DNA of 46,750 bases from Bacteroidota bacterium (GTDB taxonomy: Bacteria; Bacteroidota; Bacteroidia; Bacteroidales; Bacteroidaceae), in NCBI GenBank assembly GCA_023426145.1, contig JAFABG010000043.1:1-46750 (forward strand), in the 5' to 3' direction. Positions 31,896 to 43,100 of the stretch are shown piece by piece. The position numbers and the translations under genes are program-made. Position 1 is the first letter of the stretch, and each line of letters begins with the position of its first letter. Under the pieces are notes generated by a model. It saw nothing but the letters and a program-made list of their open reading frames with translations. It was not told the DNA's origin and made no database searches.

Positions 31896-34484
31896 CTACA
31901 ACTTTCTAATTTTAATTCCTGAAAGAATGGATTTCCCTTGCAACGCATCTAAGTGTATGTCAATGCATCCATCGCTATTATGTATAATATATCGTCGGCG
32001 ACAAGCATTGAGATATCGATTATTATCAGCAGGCGAAAAATCTTGTTCAACAGTTTGACCACATATAACGATAGCAAACCGATTCGTAGCAGAACTACCT
32101 CGTTCATCTCCTTTCCCTAACAAATTTGCTTGTTGCCGAGATGGCCTACTAATATCGGCCATAAGGAGCTCTACTTCATAAGTCCCAATCGGTGCATCTA
32201 CTTTATAAGATGTGATACCTTCGATCCAAGTTTGATAAATGGGGCCATCTACAGTATTATAAACTTCAGAAGTAGTAGTACGATTTGTACCGTTCACATA
32301 TCCCCATCCACCTACTGTGTAAGGTTGATCTGGTAACCATGTTAGCTGACTAACTGCTGAAGTAAACGAACAATTACTGCCAACGTTGATGGCTAGTTCA
32401 TCTCCTTGAAGTAAATCGGGAAGAAGGTTGAATGTCATCATCATCATGTCTTCAACAAGAATTCCATTCTGATAACCTCTAGCCATTACTGAAGAATTAC
32501 CTTTTGGAAGAGTCACGTGAAATATTGTATTATAATTGGATGGTTGTTGCTTTCCACAAGAAATACCATTAACAAAAAGTTCTAGTTCATCCAGATTTGT
32601 ATAAACTTTAATCGATTGTTCTTCACCTTCTTTTCCTATCCTATAAGTCCAATCACGACTGGCAATATGTAACACAGGGATATCTTTACGCCACATCGCT
32701 TTAAAATAGTACGCAACGTCTTTAGGAGATCGGTCGTTATAAAAAAGGCCTTTATTATTGACACGAGGCATAGACTCTTGGCGAGCAGCCACATTAAAAT
32801 CAGCAAAACACCAATAAGCGCAACCAGCAATATAATCACTGTTTTCAATATAAGGCAAATAGTGCTCAATATATTTCTGCTGATACTCTATACTAAAATC
32901 AAACGCCCTACTCTTTGTAGAATGAATGCGTTTATCGGATCCAGCTCCCCATTCACTCACAATAATAGGGCGACTCGGGTAACGAGTACGCTGATCTATT
33001 AACCATTTCTCAAAATCTGGAAGTTCACCAAAATACCATCCTTGATAAAGGTTCCAACCTGCCACATCGCCATGCGCTAACCCAATAGTATTATATAGAT
33101 CGGAACCATGAAAAGCCATCACGCTCACTCGTGAAGTGTCTTCCTCTTTTAAACGCTTTTCAAGTCTCTGAGCAAGTTTGACAGTGCGATCTCTTACAGC
33201 TGACCACTCAGGTTTATCAGGTGTCGGTGCAATGAGTAGTATCTCGTTCATATATCCCCATGCAATAATACTCGGGTGGTTATAATGCTGACGAATCATT
33301 TCGACAAGGTTCGTTTCGCAATTATCATCGTACTCTTTGCTATCTGGTACCATGTTAATAATAGGAATTTCTTCCCAAGCCAACAACCCCATCTCATCGC
33401 AAGCATCTAGCAATGCATCATCCTGCGGATAATGAGAAATACGGATAAAATTACATCCAATTTCCTTTATTAGTTTAATATTCCTACGATTCACTTCATC
33501 ATCTATAGCAACTCCAACAGGTGCCTGATCTTGATGACGATTCACCCCGCGAAGTTTATATGGCTTGCCATTTAAGCTAAAACCTTTCTGAGAGTCGAAT
33601 GAGAACCATCTGAACCCCACTTTATTAGAGACCTCATCTAGTGTTTCCCCAGTTTTAGCATCCACCAAGGTAGTTGTGATTTGATACAATGTAGGTGATT
33701 CGGGTGTCCACAATTCAGGATTTGCTATCACATTCGATTCACATATCATCGTACTTGTTTCTCTAGGCTTTAACGTAAAAGGTTTAATATCGGTTTGAAT
33801 TAACTTTCCTTTTGAATCGTAAATACTACTCTTTAATTTCAGCTTCGCTTTTAAATCAGTATCATTAGTAACTTCGGCTCTGACCTGAACCGCTCCCTCC
33901 TTATCATTTACAATCGGGGTATTAACAAAAACTCCACTTGAACCGTGGTTACTCATGTTAAAATGTTGCTGCGGAGTAGTAATCAGCCACACATCCCTAT
34001 AAATGCCTCCCCAAAATGTAAAATCGGCCCAAAGTGGAGTAATATCACGACGAGCATTATCAACAGATATTTCTATTTCATTATTTTTTTTAATCACAGA
34101 GGTTATATCAAAGATAAAAGCCGTGTATCCACCAGCATGACTCCCTACCAATTGTCCGTTAAAATGCAAGTCTGCCGCCTTGCTAGCTGCATCGACCTTA
34201 ATATAATACCGCTTAGTAGAATCAATTTCTGTTAAGACCAAATTTTTACGGTATTCTCCCTTGCCTTGATAATAGTTCCTTTGAGTATAAGCATCGAGAT
34301 TAAAAGTATGCGGCAAATTAACAGATTGCCATTGCGTTTCACCTTTTTTCCGGAAATCCCAACCATCATTAATCGTCTTCATCGTGCGTTGCGCCGATAA
34401 AGCAGAAGTAATAAAAGTAAAACTTATCAAAATCAAGAAAGTTTTCCTTGTCAATGTATTAAAAAGAATGTTTATGTTCATCAT
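31896..34484 (-). CDS. Secreted GH2 glycoside hydrolase (beta-galactosidase-like)
   Basis: An 862-residue glycosidase with an N-terminal export signal ending at ALSAQ (residue about 32). Domains in order: GH2 sugar-binding jelly roll (about 35-190), immunoglobulin-like domain (200-300), TIM barrel (about 305-600), a further beta domain (DUF4982-like, 605-690) and a malectin-like domain at the C-terminus (about 695-862). The acid/base is E414 in AWGYMNE and the nucleophile E511 in VSEWGAGS. GH2 enzymes release beta-galactose, beta-glucuronate, beta-mannose or related sugars; the exact specificity cannot be told. It is the only enzyme of this PUL, 108 bases downstream of susD with a hairpin between them. 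Confidence 0.88.
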   Translation of the reverse strand: MMNINILFNTLTRKTFLILISFTFITSALSAQRTMKTINDGWDFRKKGETQWQSVNLPHTFNLDAYTQRNYYQGKGEYRKNLVLTEIDSTKRYYIKVDAASKAADLHFNGQLVGSHAGGYTAFIFDITSVIKKNNEIEISVDNARRDITPLWADFTFWGGIYRDVWLITTPQQHFNMSNHGSSGVFVNTPIVNDKEGAVQVRAEVTNDTDLKAKLKLKSSIYDSKGKLIQTDIKPFTLKPRETSTMICESNVIANPELWTPESPTLYQITTTLVDAKTGETLDEVSNKVGFRWFSFDSQKGFSLNGKPYKLRGVNRHQDQAPVGVAIDDEVNRRNIKLIKEIGCNFIRISHYPQDDALLDACDEMGLLAWEEIPIINMVPDSKEYDDNCETNLVEMIRQHYNHPSIIAWGYMNEILLIAPTPDKPEWSAVRDRTVKLAQRLEKRLKEEDTSRVSVMAFHGSDLYNTIGLAHGDVAGWNLYQGWYFGELPDFEKWLIDQRTRYPSRPIIVSEWGAGSDKRIHSTKSRAFDFSIEYQQKYIEHYLPYIENSDYIAGCAYWCFADFNVAARQESMPRVNNKGLFYNDRSPKDVAYYFKAMWRKDIPVLHIASRDWTYRIGKEGEEQSIKVYTNLDELELFVNGISCGKQQPSNYNTIFHVTLPKGNSSVMARGYQNGILVEDMMMMTFNLLPDLLQGDELAINVGSNCSFTSAVSQLTWLPDQPYTVGGWGYVNGTNRTTTSEVYNTVDGPIYQTWIEGITSYKVDAPIGTYEVELLMADISRPSRQQANLLGKGDERGSSATNRFAIVICGQTVEQDFSPADNNRYLNACRRRYIIHNSDGCIDIHLDALQGKSILSGIKIRKL

Positions 34485-34529
34485 TGGTCTTTAAATTGTT
34501 CATTAATACAACTACCTCTCAGAGGTGGG

Positions 34530-34584
34530 AAAACGCAGATTATCAATAGTGTGTTTCATTACTTTTTTCGATAATCTGCGTTTT
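34530..34584 (-). terminator. Intercistronic hairpin between susD and the GH2 gene
   Basis: AAAACGCAGATTATC (34530-34544) and GATAATCTGCGTTTT (34570-34584) are a perfect 15-bp inverted repeat with a 25-base loop, beginning 9 bases after the susD stop. On the minus strand it is followed by TTTT then CCC, so termination would be partial. It may protect the susCD message or lower GH2 expression. A small palindrome ACCTCTCAGAGGT lies at 34514-34526. Confidence 0.7.
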
Positions 34585-34592
34585 TATTAGAG

Positions 34593-36530
34593 TTACTTCT
34601 CGTCAGCTACTGCTTCTTCCCAAGTTCCCCATTTCTCTACACTAGGATCATATCCATCATACCCTGGATTCTGAGCTAGTTTTCCTAGACGATTGGCATC
34701 AATAGCCCATTGAGGAATTGGCCAATTAATATTATGTCGACCCATAGTATATTTACGTCCTCTAATGTTAGCACCAGTATTTTTATTATAATAGTTATTA
34801 TATTTAGTGATACGATGGAACCAGAAACTATCCTCATAAAGACGATCTTTATTATATGTCTTACCTTCATTATCAGGCTTACCACTAAGAGCAAGACAGT
34901 AAGAGATACGGCTCAATTCTGTGAATCTCCATTCTTCCATATAAAGTTCACGAGCACGCTCATCAACAATATCATCGATGTCTACTTTAGAATAGTATTG
35001 AGTACATTTAGCACGTTCGCGTACAGCATTAACATCATCCACAGCAGTAGGGTCGCCCAAATAATATTTAGCTTCTGCTCTCAACAAGTAAGTTTCAGCA
35101 AGTCTATAGCAATAAAAATCATCATATCCACCACCGTTATACTGATTGGCAGAAGGAGCCTCATCTTCAGGAGATGCAGACCAAACTTTATAATGAGGCC
35201 AATCAAACCAACAGCGGATAGTGTCGGAACATAGAACTTTGGTCTGACCATTATTATCTGTCCAGCTAAAGCGTACATTTTCTCCCTTGTATTTTGTATC
35301 TGGACGATTATATTTAAGATCCTCCATGCGAACCCAGTTACCCACGGTATGGCTATGTCTTAAGTCGCCTTCATCATTTGTTCCATTCAGTCTCCAAAGA
35401 GAATTTTCTGCAAAATATGTAGGTCGCACTACGGCTTGACCACGTCCAAAAGTTCGGTTAAAATCTAAAGTTTCATCATAACTACCATTGTTCATCGCAT
35501 AATTTTCTACCGCTTTGAGGTTATCAGGAGTAGTAATCTCACCCGCATTCCATCTTGGTGCTAAATTACGCATAGTACGAGTACGAATACCAGAGTCGGT
35601 ACCATATCGATTAGGCAATACTAGGATAGCTTCTTTATTAGCAGCAATAGCTTTATTTCCACCCTGATGCAAATCCCAAATTACATTATTAGTGATATTC
35701 CAAGTTTTGGGGTTAGGATTAGAGAAATTACCAAACTCGTTACGCATTAACGAATATCCAGATTTATCAATCAAAATATCCGCTTGATCTTTCGCTTTCT
35801 GAAAATCACCATTAGCTAAATAGCATTTGATCAGCAATTGACGGCAAGCTCCTTTATTAATCATACCGATATAAGTCATATCCTTTTGATCTGGAACATT
35901 TTCTACTGCAAACTCCATATCTTGAACCAAACGTTTGATAATGGCTTCACGCTTAGTTGTTTTATAATCTTGCTTTGGGGTTTCAATGATTTTAGAAACA
36001 AAGGGGACATCACCAAACTCAAAACAAAGATTCAAATATCTATAAGCGCGATGGAAATAAGCACGCCCAAGAAATTCATTTTTTGTTTTCTCATCTAATC
36101 CCTCTACTTTATCTATGTAGCTAATAACCGTATTTGCGTATTTAATACCATTATAAGTCTCTCCCCAGAAAATAACCAAACGATTCTGGTCAAAATTATA
36201 CCAACCGTCAGTCGGAGTAAATCGCTCATTAATATCACAGAATGCGAGTGCATCATCCGTTTTACCTGCTACGGATAAATCAGAGAATAAATATTCACTC
36301 ATTAAAGGTAACATCAAATCGACAGCTTCTGTATTGGTCCAGTATGCACGTAAAGCTTTATCTGCGGATGCCATAGCCGAATTTAAACCGTCAACTGTGC
36401 TAAAAGTTACTGTCGGTTCATATAGAGAAAGGGGATCGGGTTTCAAGAAATCATCAGCACATCCCGTCATGAGAGCAAGCACGCATGCAGTTCCCATAAA
36501 TTGTTTAATATTAAATATATTGCTTTTCAT
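34593..36530 (-). CDS. SusD/RagB-like outer-membrane glycan-binding lipoprotein
   Basis: A 645-residue lipoprotein of the SusD/RagB family with lipobox ALMTGC (C24). The family phrases are DDFLKPDPLSLYEPTVTFSTVDGLNSAMASADKAL spread over residues 27-65, a TPR-rich region with FLGRAYFHRAYRYLNLCFEFGDVPFV, and the C-terminal YRLAETYLLRAEAKYYLGD and RARELYMEEWRFTELSRI. It caps the SusC channel and captures oligosaccharide at the cell surface. It starts 12 bases after susC, a strict SusC-SusD pair. At 645 residues it is at the long end of the family. Confidence 0.95.
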   Translation of the reverse strand: MKSNIFNIKQFMGTACVLALMTGCADDFLKPDPLSLYEPTVTFSTVDGLNSAMASADKALRAYWTNTEAVDLMLPLMSEYLFSDLSVAGKTDDALAFCDINERFTPTDGWYNFDQNRLVIFWGETYNGIKYANTVISYIDKVEGLDEKTKNEFLGRAYFHRAYRYLNLCFEFGDVPFVSKIIETPKQDYKTTKREAIIKRLVQDMEFAVENVPDQKDMTYIGMINKGACRQLLIKCYLANGDFQKAKDQADILIDKSGYSLMRNEFGNFSNPNPKTWNITNNVIWDLHQGGNKAIAANKEAILVLPNRYGTDSGIRTRTMRNLAPRWNAGEITTPDNLKAVENYAMNNGSYDETLDFNRTFGRGQAVVRPTYFAENSLWRLNGTNDEGDLRHSHTVGNWVRMEDLKYNRPDTKYKGENVRFSWTDNNGQTKVLCSDTIRCWFDWPHYKVWSASPEDEAPSANQYNGGGYDDFYCYRLAETYLLRAEAKYYLGDPTAVDDVNAVRERAKCTQYYSKVDIDDIVDERARELYMEEWRFTELSRISYCLALSGKPDNEGKTYNKDRLYEDSFWFHRITKYNNYYNKNTGANIRGRKYTMGRHNINWPIPQWAIDANRLGKLAQNPGYDGYDPSVEKWGTWEEAVADEK

Positions 36531-36542
36531 TTTTTCTATCTT

Positions 36543-39500
36543 TTAAAAAGTTAAGTTTAAGCCTAAAGAATATGTTCTAGGAGCAATATCTCCAGTTTCA
36601 GGATCTCCGTATTCCCATTCTTTGCTCCAAGTTGCAACATTACGAATTGTTGCAAAAACCTTCGCATTCTGGATTTTAAACTTAGATAAGAAAGCTGTTG
36701 GAACATTGTAAGCTACTGAAATATTCTCTAAACGAATAAATGAACGATTAATTACTCTACTAGGTGCAGCAAGTCCAGTAGGACCTTGAGCAGATAAACG
36801 AGCATATGTGTTTGAAGGATTGTCAATTGTCCAATAGTCTTTTACATATAGATTCTGACAATTCGTAATTTGCGAATAATTATTATCATTATTTAAGTAG
36901 TTACTATCCAAGCTCTTATGTCCCATATAAGAATAAAGATTAAAAGAAAGACTCCAATTTTTATATAGAGTAAAGTTATTTCGCATAGACCAATGAATAG
37001 GAGGTGTTGTTTCACCTAAGAACTCTTTATCATTGTTATTATAAACTGGAGAAGTGGTTCCATCAGCATTTTTACGATCATCAGCAGTATAACTATTGGC
37101 AACTTTAGGATCACCTGGCTTTTGTCCATATTTAGCAGCTTCTTCCACCTCATTTTTTTGCCAAATACCTGTAACTTTATAATCCCAAATAGCACTTATT
37201 GGGTGCCCTATAAACCATTTATTGCTAATGTCATCACGTTCTTTAGTTATTGCATTTCCTGATGCATCAATTGTGGTTTCATATTCACCATATAGTTTTT
37301 TAATCTCATTTTTATTATATGAGAAAGTTACAGAAGTATTCCATTCTAAGTCTTTTGTCTTAATGTTAGTTGTGCTGAGTGATAGTTCGAACCCTCTATT
37401 TTCCACTTTTCCTAAGTTGGTGGTAATAGAATTAAAACCAGTGAAGTCGGGTAAAGACTGATTCATAATCATGTCCGTAGTTGGCATGATATAATATTCC
37501 AAACTGGTATTAATACGTCCGTTAAGAAAACTCAAATCTAATCCGATATTCCAAGATGTCGTTTTCTCCCATTGCAAACCCGTATTTGGCAGACGATTCA
37601 CAAAAAGATATTTCATATCCATCAATGTATTATTGGTAGAATTAATGTAACCTTGAGAGTACTGTCCAAGTGCCAAGTTGGCCAACGCTATATACGAATC
37701 TGCTAAACTACGATTACCATTCTGTCCAAAAGATACACGAAGTTTACCTGAATCCAAGATATTGCTCCACTTCCAGAAGCTTTCATTAGTGAAAGTCCAG
37801 GCCAATGCTCCAGAAAGGAAGTTTGCGTATGGATTAGTAGTACCAAAAGCAGAATAACCATCACGACGGAAAGAGAAAGTTGCCATGTATTTTTCGTTAT
37901 ATGAATAGAATAAGCGAGCCAAATAACCGCTAGCAGTCTCTCTAGCATCTGTCGAGCTGAAGTCACTTAAACTTTTATCAGCGTTCGCAGTAGCATGTAA
38001 TCCTAGAGCTTCTGAAGGTAAAATATTACGAGCGGCAATACGGTCGGCCCATGATTCACGTTCTTCAGCCTCTTGAACTAAGGTTAGAATTGTATGATGT
38101 TTCTTTGCAAATGTATAATCCCAATTTATAGTGTTATTTATTGACCAGTCAAAACGTTTACTTTGTTGACGAATCACACGGTCATCTGTTTCAGCTTGCC
38201 AATCAGGATGTTCAGATGATCTGAAATATCTATCATAGAAGAATTGGAAACGTGGTGATGCATTAAATGAATATGTGATACCAAATGGAAGCGTCAACTT
38301 GGCTGTCAATATAGAGTTTAGCACAGTATATCCCTTTTCAAGATCCAGGTATTGACGGTCGAAATCGAAGTTATAACCTTTCCAATATGCATTTTCGCCT
38401 TGGGGATGTGCCACTAACTCACCACTTTCATTGTATGGGCTAGAATATGGGCTATTACTTGTGATTTGTCTATACCAATCAGTAGCAATATCTCCGTCTG
38501 TACGATTTTGGAAATTAATATTCGCTCCCACACTAAACCAATCTGTAACTTTCGCATCTAGTTTCATGTTAGAACGTACTGCGCTATACTCATTGCCACG
38601 TACAATTCCCTCATTGGAAAGATAGCCTAATGAGAAGTAATAGTTTACTCTATTAGTCATACCAGCAACACTGATATTATAATCCTGATTCAACCCAGTG
38701 TGGAAAGAATGGTCGTACCAATCGAATGTTTTACCTGTCAAGAAGTTAGCAAGTGTTACCTCACTAGCATTCAATCCAATACGTCTTCCCCATATTTCAT
38801 CAGCACTCATATTCGCATCCTGACTAGACTGGCTTTTCCATGCATCTAGTGAAAGTCCATATTTATTCAAATTACTATCAGTTGGACGATCATAATATCC
38901 AGCCGGCCTGTTACCTGTTTGATATGCTTCGTAGTTTCCAGTACTAGAATTAACCCCATAAGTATCTGTTGTATAAAAATCAGTCCTATATTTAAGGTAT
39001 CCGTCTGCACCATATACTTTCCGTCCGTCAGCTTTAGTAGCCCATCCGATGTTTGCACTAAAATTAACGACTGGTTTTTCCGATTTACCTTTCTTTGTAC
39101 TCACAATAACTACTCCATTGGCAGCTTTTGCACCATATACAGCAGCTGATGAAGCATCTTTTAGAACGTCTATTTGAGCAATATCATTGGGGTTAATTTC
39201 TGATAATTCTCCATAGAACATCATACCGTCAAGGATTATTAAAGGATCATTATGTCCACCATCAGAGTATACAGAACGCTGACCACGAATGGTCATTGAA
39301 CCTCCACCCTTAGCTGAATTATCAAAGCCTACACTCAAACCTGCTGTTCCACGCAATACATCTTGAACAGTTTTAGGTGCTTCATTCGCCAAAGCGTCAG
39401 GACGAACTTGAGCTACAGACCCTGTTAAATCTTTCTTGCGCATGGTACCGTATCCCACTACCACCACTTCATCAAGTAATTCGGAATCTTCCGATAAAAC

Positions 39501-39779
39501 AATATTCAATTTGGATTTATCAACAAGAAGAACTTCCTGCTTTTTATAACCTATATAGGAGATTACTAATGTCTCCCCTTTTGATGCTTGAATTGAGAAA
39601 TTACCATCAAGATCGGTAATTGTACCTCTAGTACTTCCTTTTAGTTGGATTGTAACCCCCATTAGTGGTTCGTTTTTACTATCCAATACTCTACCTGTTA
39701 TAGAGATTTGTTGGGCATAACTGCTTACCACCCCTATAAATAAAAGGGTAAGCCACATTAAAAATCGGTGTTTTTTCAT
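36543..39779 (-). CDS. SusC/RagA-like TonB-dependent outer-membrane transporter
   Basis: A 1078-residue TonB-dependent channel with signal peptide MKKHRFLMWLTLLFIGVVSS ending near YAQ (22-24). An N-terminal carboxypeptidase-regulatory-like domain (about 25-105, ITGRVLDSKNEPLMGVTIQL) is followed by the SusC signature VVVGYGTMRKKDLTGSV, a plug (about 115-235, PLIILDGM and IDVLKDASSAAVYGAKAANG) and the beta-barrel ending in PRTYSLGLNLTF with the terminal Phe. It imports glycan fragments using proton-motive force through TonB. It is the first gene of the operon, divergent from the hybrid sensor, and is probably switched on by that sensor. Confidence 0.96.
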   Translation of the reverse strand: MKKHRFLMWLTLLFIGVVSSYAQQISITGRVLDSKNEPLMGVTIQLKGSTRGTITDLDGNFSIQASKGETLVISYIGYKKQEVLLVDKSKLNIVLSEDSELLDEVVVVGYGTMRKKDLTGSVAQVRPDALANEAPKTVQDVLRGTAGLSVGFDNSAKGGGSMTIRGQRSVYSDGGHNDPLIILDGMMFYGELSEINPNDIAQIDVLKDASSAAVYGAKAANGVVIVSTKKGKSEKPVVNFSANIGWATKADGRKVYGADGYLKYRTDFYTTDTYGVNSSTGNYEAYQTGNRPAGYYDRPTDSNLNKYGLSLDAWKSQSSQDANMSADEIWGRRIGLNASEVTLANFLTGKTFDWYDHSFHTGLNQDYNISVAGMTNRVNYYFSLGYLSNEGIVRGNEYSAVRSNMKLDAKVTDWFSVGANINFQNRTDGDIATDWYRQITSNSPYSSPYNESGELVAHPQGENAYWKGYNFDFDRQYLDLEKGYTVLNSILTAKLTLPFGITYSFNASPRFQFFYDRYFRSSEHPDWQAETDDRVIRQQSKRFDWSINNTINWDYTFAKKHHTILTLVQEAEERESWADRIAARNILPSEALGLHATANADKSLSDFSSTDARETASGYLARLFYSYNEKYMATFSFRRDGYSAFGTTNPYANFLSGALAWTFTNESFWKWSNILDSGKLRVSFGQNGNRSLADSYIALANLALGQYSQGYINSTNNTLMDMKYLFVNRLPNTGLQWEKTTSWNIGLDLSFLNGRINTSLEYYIMPTTDMIMNQSLPDFTGFNSITTNLGKVENRGFELSLSTTNIKTKDLEWNTSVTFSYNKNEIKKLYGEYETTIDASGNAITKERDDISNKWFIGHPISAIWDYKVTGIWQKNEVEEAAKYGQKPGDPKVANSYTADDRKNADGTTSPVYNNNDKEFLGETTPPIHWSMRNNFTLYKNWSLSFNLYSYMGHKSLDSNYLNNDNNYSQITNCQNLYVKDYWTIDNPSNTYARLSAQGPTGLAAPSRVINRSFIRLENISVAYNVPTAFLSKFKIQNAKVFATIRNVATWSKEWEYGDPETGDIAPRTYSLGLNLTF

Positions 39780-40014
39780 ATCACTAAATTTGTTTAATAA
39801 AAAATGTTCTTCATGTTATCCTGAAAACAAATCTAGCTACCCTACTTAACTTTACAATTCACTCCTAATAATTACCTTATTTCTCCCTTTTTATTCATAT
39901 AAAAGGAGTATCGCAAAGATGAATCCTTTTTTGTATAACCACGTCTATAAATTACCTATAGTGGGTATAAAATCTATTCAGAGTCAATTAAGCCCCCTTG
40001 TTGAATCAAAAATA

Positions 40015-40093
40015 TACCTTTAGATTATTCTAGTTATAGCAAAATAATCTAGAAAGCTTTATCAATCGAACCTTTGATACCTATTAGATTAAT
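40015..40093. promoter_or_regulatory. Candidate operator with three TAGATTA sites
   Basis: TACCTTTAGATTATT (40015-40029) and TACCTATTAGATTAAT (40078-40093) are near-identical direct repeats 63 bases apart. Between them AATAATCTA (40043-40051) is an inverted copy, forming a perfect 9-bp inverted repeat with 40021-40029. They lie between the two divergent promoters, where a hybrid sensor-regulator would bind; binding itself is inference. Confidence 0.5.
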
Positions 40094-40114
40094 AAAAGAA
40101 AAAACAGATGTAGC

Positions 40115-40144
40115 TTGGGAATCTGATAGTATTCTCTATATTTG
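40115..40144 (+). promoter_or_regulatory. Promoter of the hybrid two-component sensor
   Basis: TTG (40115-40117), a 19-base spacer and TATATTTG (40137-40144) match the Bacteroides -33/-7 consensus. It makes the TTG codon at 40142 impossible as a start and supports an ATG at 40163 or 40184. Confidence 0.7.
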
Positions 40145-40183
40145 CATCATTCTTTATATATAATGACTGTTAATCTTGCAATT

Positions 40184-43100
40184 ATGAAAACCAATTATAT
40201 TAAGTACATTATTTGCTGCTTACTCTATTTGTTATATGAATTACCTCTCTTCGCACAACAAATTATTGTAAGTCCTATGCCTTTCTTGGACAAATTACCC
40301 ATCAACTCAATATTCAATTTATACCAAGATAAACAAGGTTTTCTTTGGATGGGGACCACATACGGACTTGAACGCTACGACGGATATGAAATTCAATCCT
40401 TTATAAACAATTACAAAAGCCCTCATATGCTCACTCATAATGACGTTAGATGCTTTGCTGAAGATAATGAGTATTTATGGGTTGGCACTTTACAAGGGAT
40501 CAATCTAGTTAATAAATCTACCTATCAAATAACTCCATTTAGCGACACTGAACTCCAAAAAGAAGAGATTAGAGACCTTTTAGCTGACCGAAACGGAAAT
40601 GTGTGGGTAGCTGCAGATAAAAGTCTGTTCAAATGCAATGCCCGCCTCGGCATTTTGAAAGAATATCCCCTAAAGAATGACCCAAACACTTTTTTTCTAG
40701 ATCGTGATGGGAACTTATGGTTTCTGACATGGAACGGAGATATTTTAAAATATAATGAACCAACCGATTCTTTTCAGATATATGCTCAAATGGAAAATAG
40801 CAGTCCTTATCGAATGATACAAGATAATCAAGGACGATATTGGATTGCAACATGGGGCAATGGAATCTGGCATTTCGATCCGAGCAACCCTAATAAACAT
40901 GAAATGTTCCATCCCCAAGCTATCATAAATCCCATACGCCATTCCTTGGAACAGGTCTTTTTTGACATTGTCCAAGACGACTCTTATGGATATATATGGG
41001 CTTTGTCTCATTTTAGACTTTATGTTTTCCGAATTAACCAACAGAATGAGCTAGAAGAAGTAGATATTAACTCTATTAAAGACATCAATAGACCAATTGA
41101 TCAGTATAAGACATATAGTCGCATCATCAAAGATAAATCGGGGAATTTATGGCTAGGAGCCTATGACCAAGGTTATACTATCGCATTTGAGAAAGCCGAA
41201 ATAGTGAACCATACAATGGAAAACATGAAGAAAGAGCTAGGCGTTGATGCTAATGTCCTCTATTTCAACAAAGATTCTAAAGGAATCATTTGGTTCGATC
41301 AATCGCGCTATGGAATTTGTCTATTTGATGAGAAAACTGGTAAAACGACTTATGGTAACAATGCAAATGCACTTTACTCACTAGTCGTTATTTCCATTGT
41401 TCCATCACAAAAAGAGGATGCTGTTTGGTTAGGAGGAAGAAATAATCTTTCATCCAAGATTTGGAAAGTAAAACAAAATCAGATGCATATTTCCATATTA
41501 GAAGAATACGACTTAAAAGAAATAACTGCTTCACCAGGCATTATATCTCAGCTGGTTGAGGACAATTATGGAAATATCTGGATTGGGACTTCCACACATT
41601 TATTTTTCATGAAAGCTCATTCAAAAAGAATAGAACTAGTACCGCTCAAAGTTTCGGAAATATCAGATCTTTGTAAGGATAGCAAAGGAACGATTTGGAT
41701 TAGTGGGCTAGAAGATATTTATCAAATGGAATATAGAGATAAACCTACTTTACTCAATCATTATTCTAAAGAGTCATTACCCCTTCATGAAGATCCCATC
41801 AAAAAAATTAGTTGCGATGAACAAGATGTTTGGTTTTCAACCTCATTAGGTCGTTTACTACGATTAAACCAAAACACCCGAAAAATAACTGATGAAACAG
41901 AGAACTCAGGTTTGAAAGGTGATCATATTCTAGAAATTTTATCTCATAAAGACAAAGTTTGGATTATTTGTGACAAGTATATTGTTTGCCATAATGAGAC
42001 AAAGAAGGAGAACACGACCTATTTTGTCAACGATGATAATATATTAGTATCCTCCTTTCGCCATAATGCTGCATTTATTGATAATGATGGGTGTCTTTAT
42101 GCAGGTGGGCACAACGGTTATATAAAGATTCTTCCTGGAAGACAAGATGTAAATAGAAAAGATGCAGAAAAAGTACTGATAACAGATGTAAAATGTGATA
42201 ATCGCTCAGTACTTTTTTCTCCAATAAAAGAAGAAATCGGTAATTCATCAAAAACAATCACACTGCTACCTGAAGCCAGAAATATTGAAATTCTTTTCTC
42301 AGCCCTTTCGTACACCTCAGGGAGAAGAATTAAATATGCTTATCAGCTGGAAGGCGCTGATGATAAATGGACTTATATTGAAAATGGAAAGCATTCTGCT
42401 TTTTATAATCATCTACCTAAAGGTAAATATACGTTCCGACTTAAAGCCACAGATCCATATGGGAATTGGATGAAAGATGAACAAGTCATCATCATACATC
42501 GACTACCTGCATGGTATGAAACATGGTATGCATACACTTTTTATGCTTTCATAATTATTTGTCTAACCTATCTTCTCTTAAAAGTATACTACAAACGTAT
42601 TGAGCAAAAGAACAAGTTAAAAGTTCAAGAAGAACTAACGCAAATAAAATTAAATTATTTTACCAACATTTCTCACGAACTTCTCACCCCACTCACCATC
42701 ATTTCGTGTGTAGCTGATGATCTGGAAGAAAACAAAGAAAGCTCAGAGAGACAAGTGGACATTCTACGATCGAATGCCAATCGATTAAAACGATTGCTTC
42801 AACAAATTTTAGATTTTAGAAAAGTTGAAAGCAAAAAGATGGAACTTAGTGTAGGAAAAAGCAATCTATCATCTTTTCTATCAAGCATTTTAGCCTCAAA
42901 TTTTCAATCATTAGCACGGAAAAAAAACATTAGCCTTACTTCTCAAATTGAAGATGGCATTTGGGGATATCTAGATATAGACAAATTTGATAAAATGGTT
43001 TTTAACTTACTTTCTAATGCTATTAAATATACTCCTGAGCACAAAAAGGTTAATGTAAAAATGCAAGTTGAGTACAAAGAAGGATGTAGATATCTTATCT

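Larger units (their letters stand above)
39780..40183. other. Divergent regulatory region between susC and the hybrid sensor
   Basis: About 400 bases separate the two start codons. On the susC side lie a 130-base leader, with an 8-bp inverted repeat ATTTGTTT/AAACAAAT (39788-39795 and 39825-39832), and a -7-like CATCTTTG on the minus strand (39914-39921). Candidate operators occupy 40015-40093, and the sensor promoter lies at 40115-40144. Confidence 0.6.

Noticed and set aside
40142..40183. TTG start for the hybrid sensor
   Set aside because: The codon lies inside the -7 box of the promoter; downstream ATG gives a proper signal peptide.
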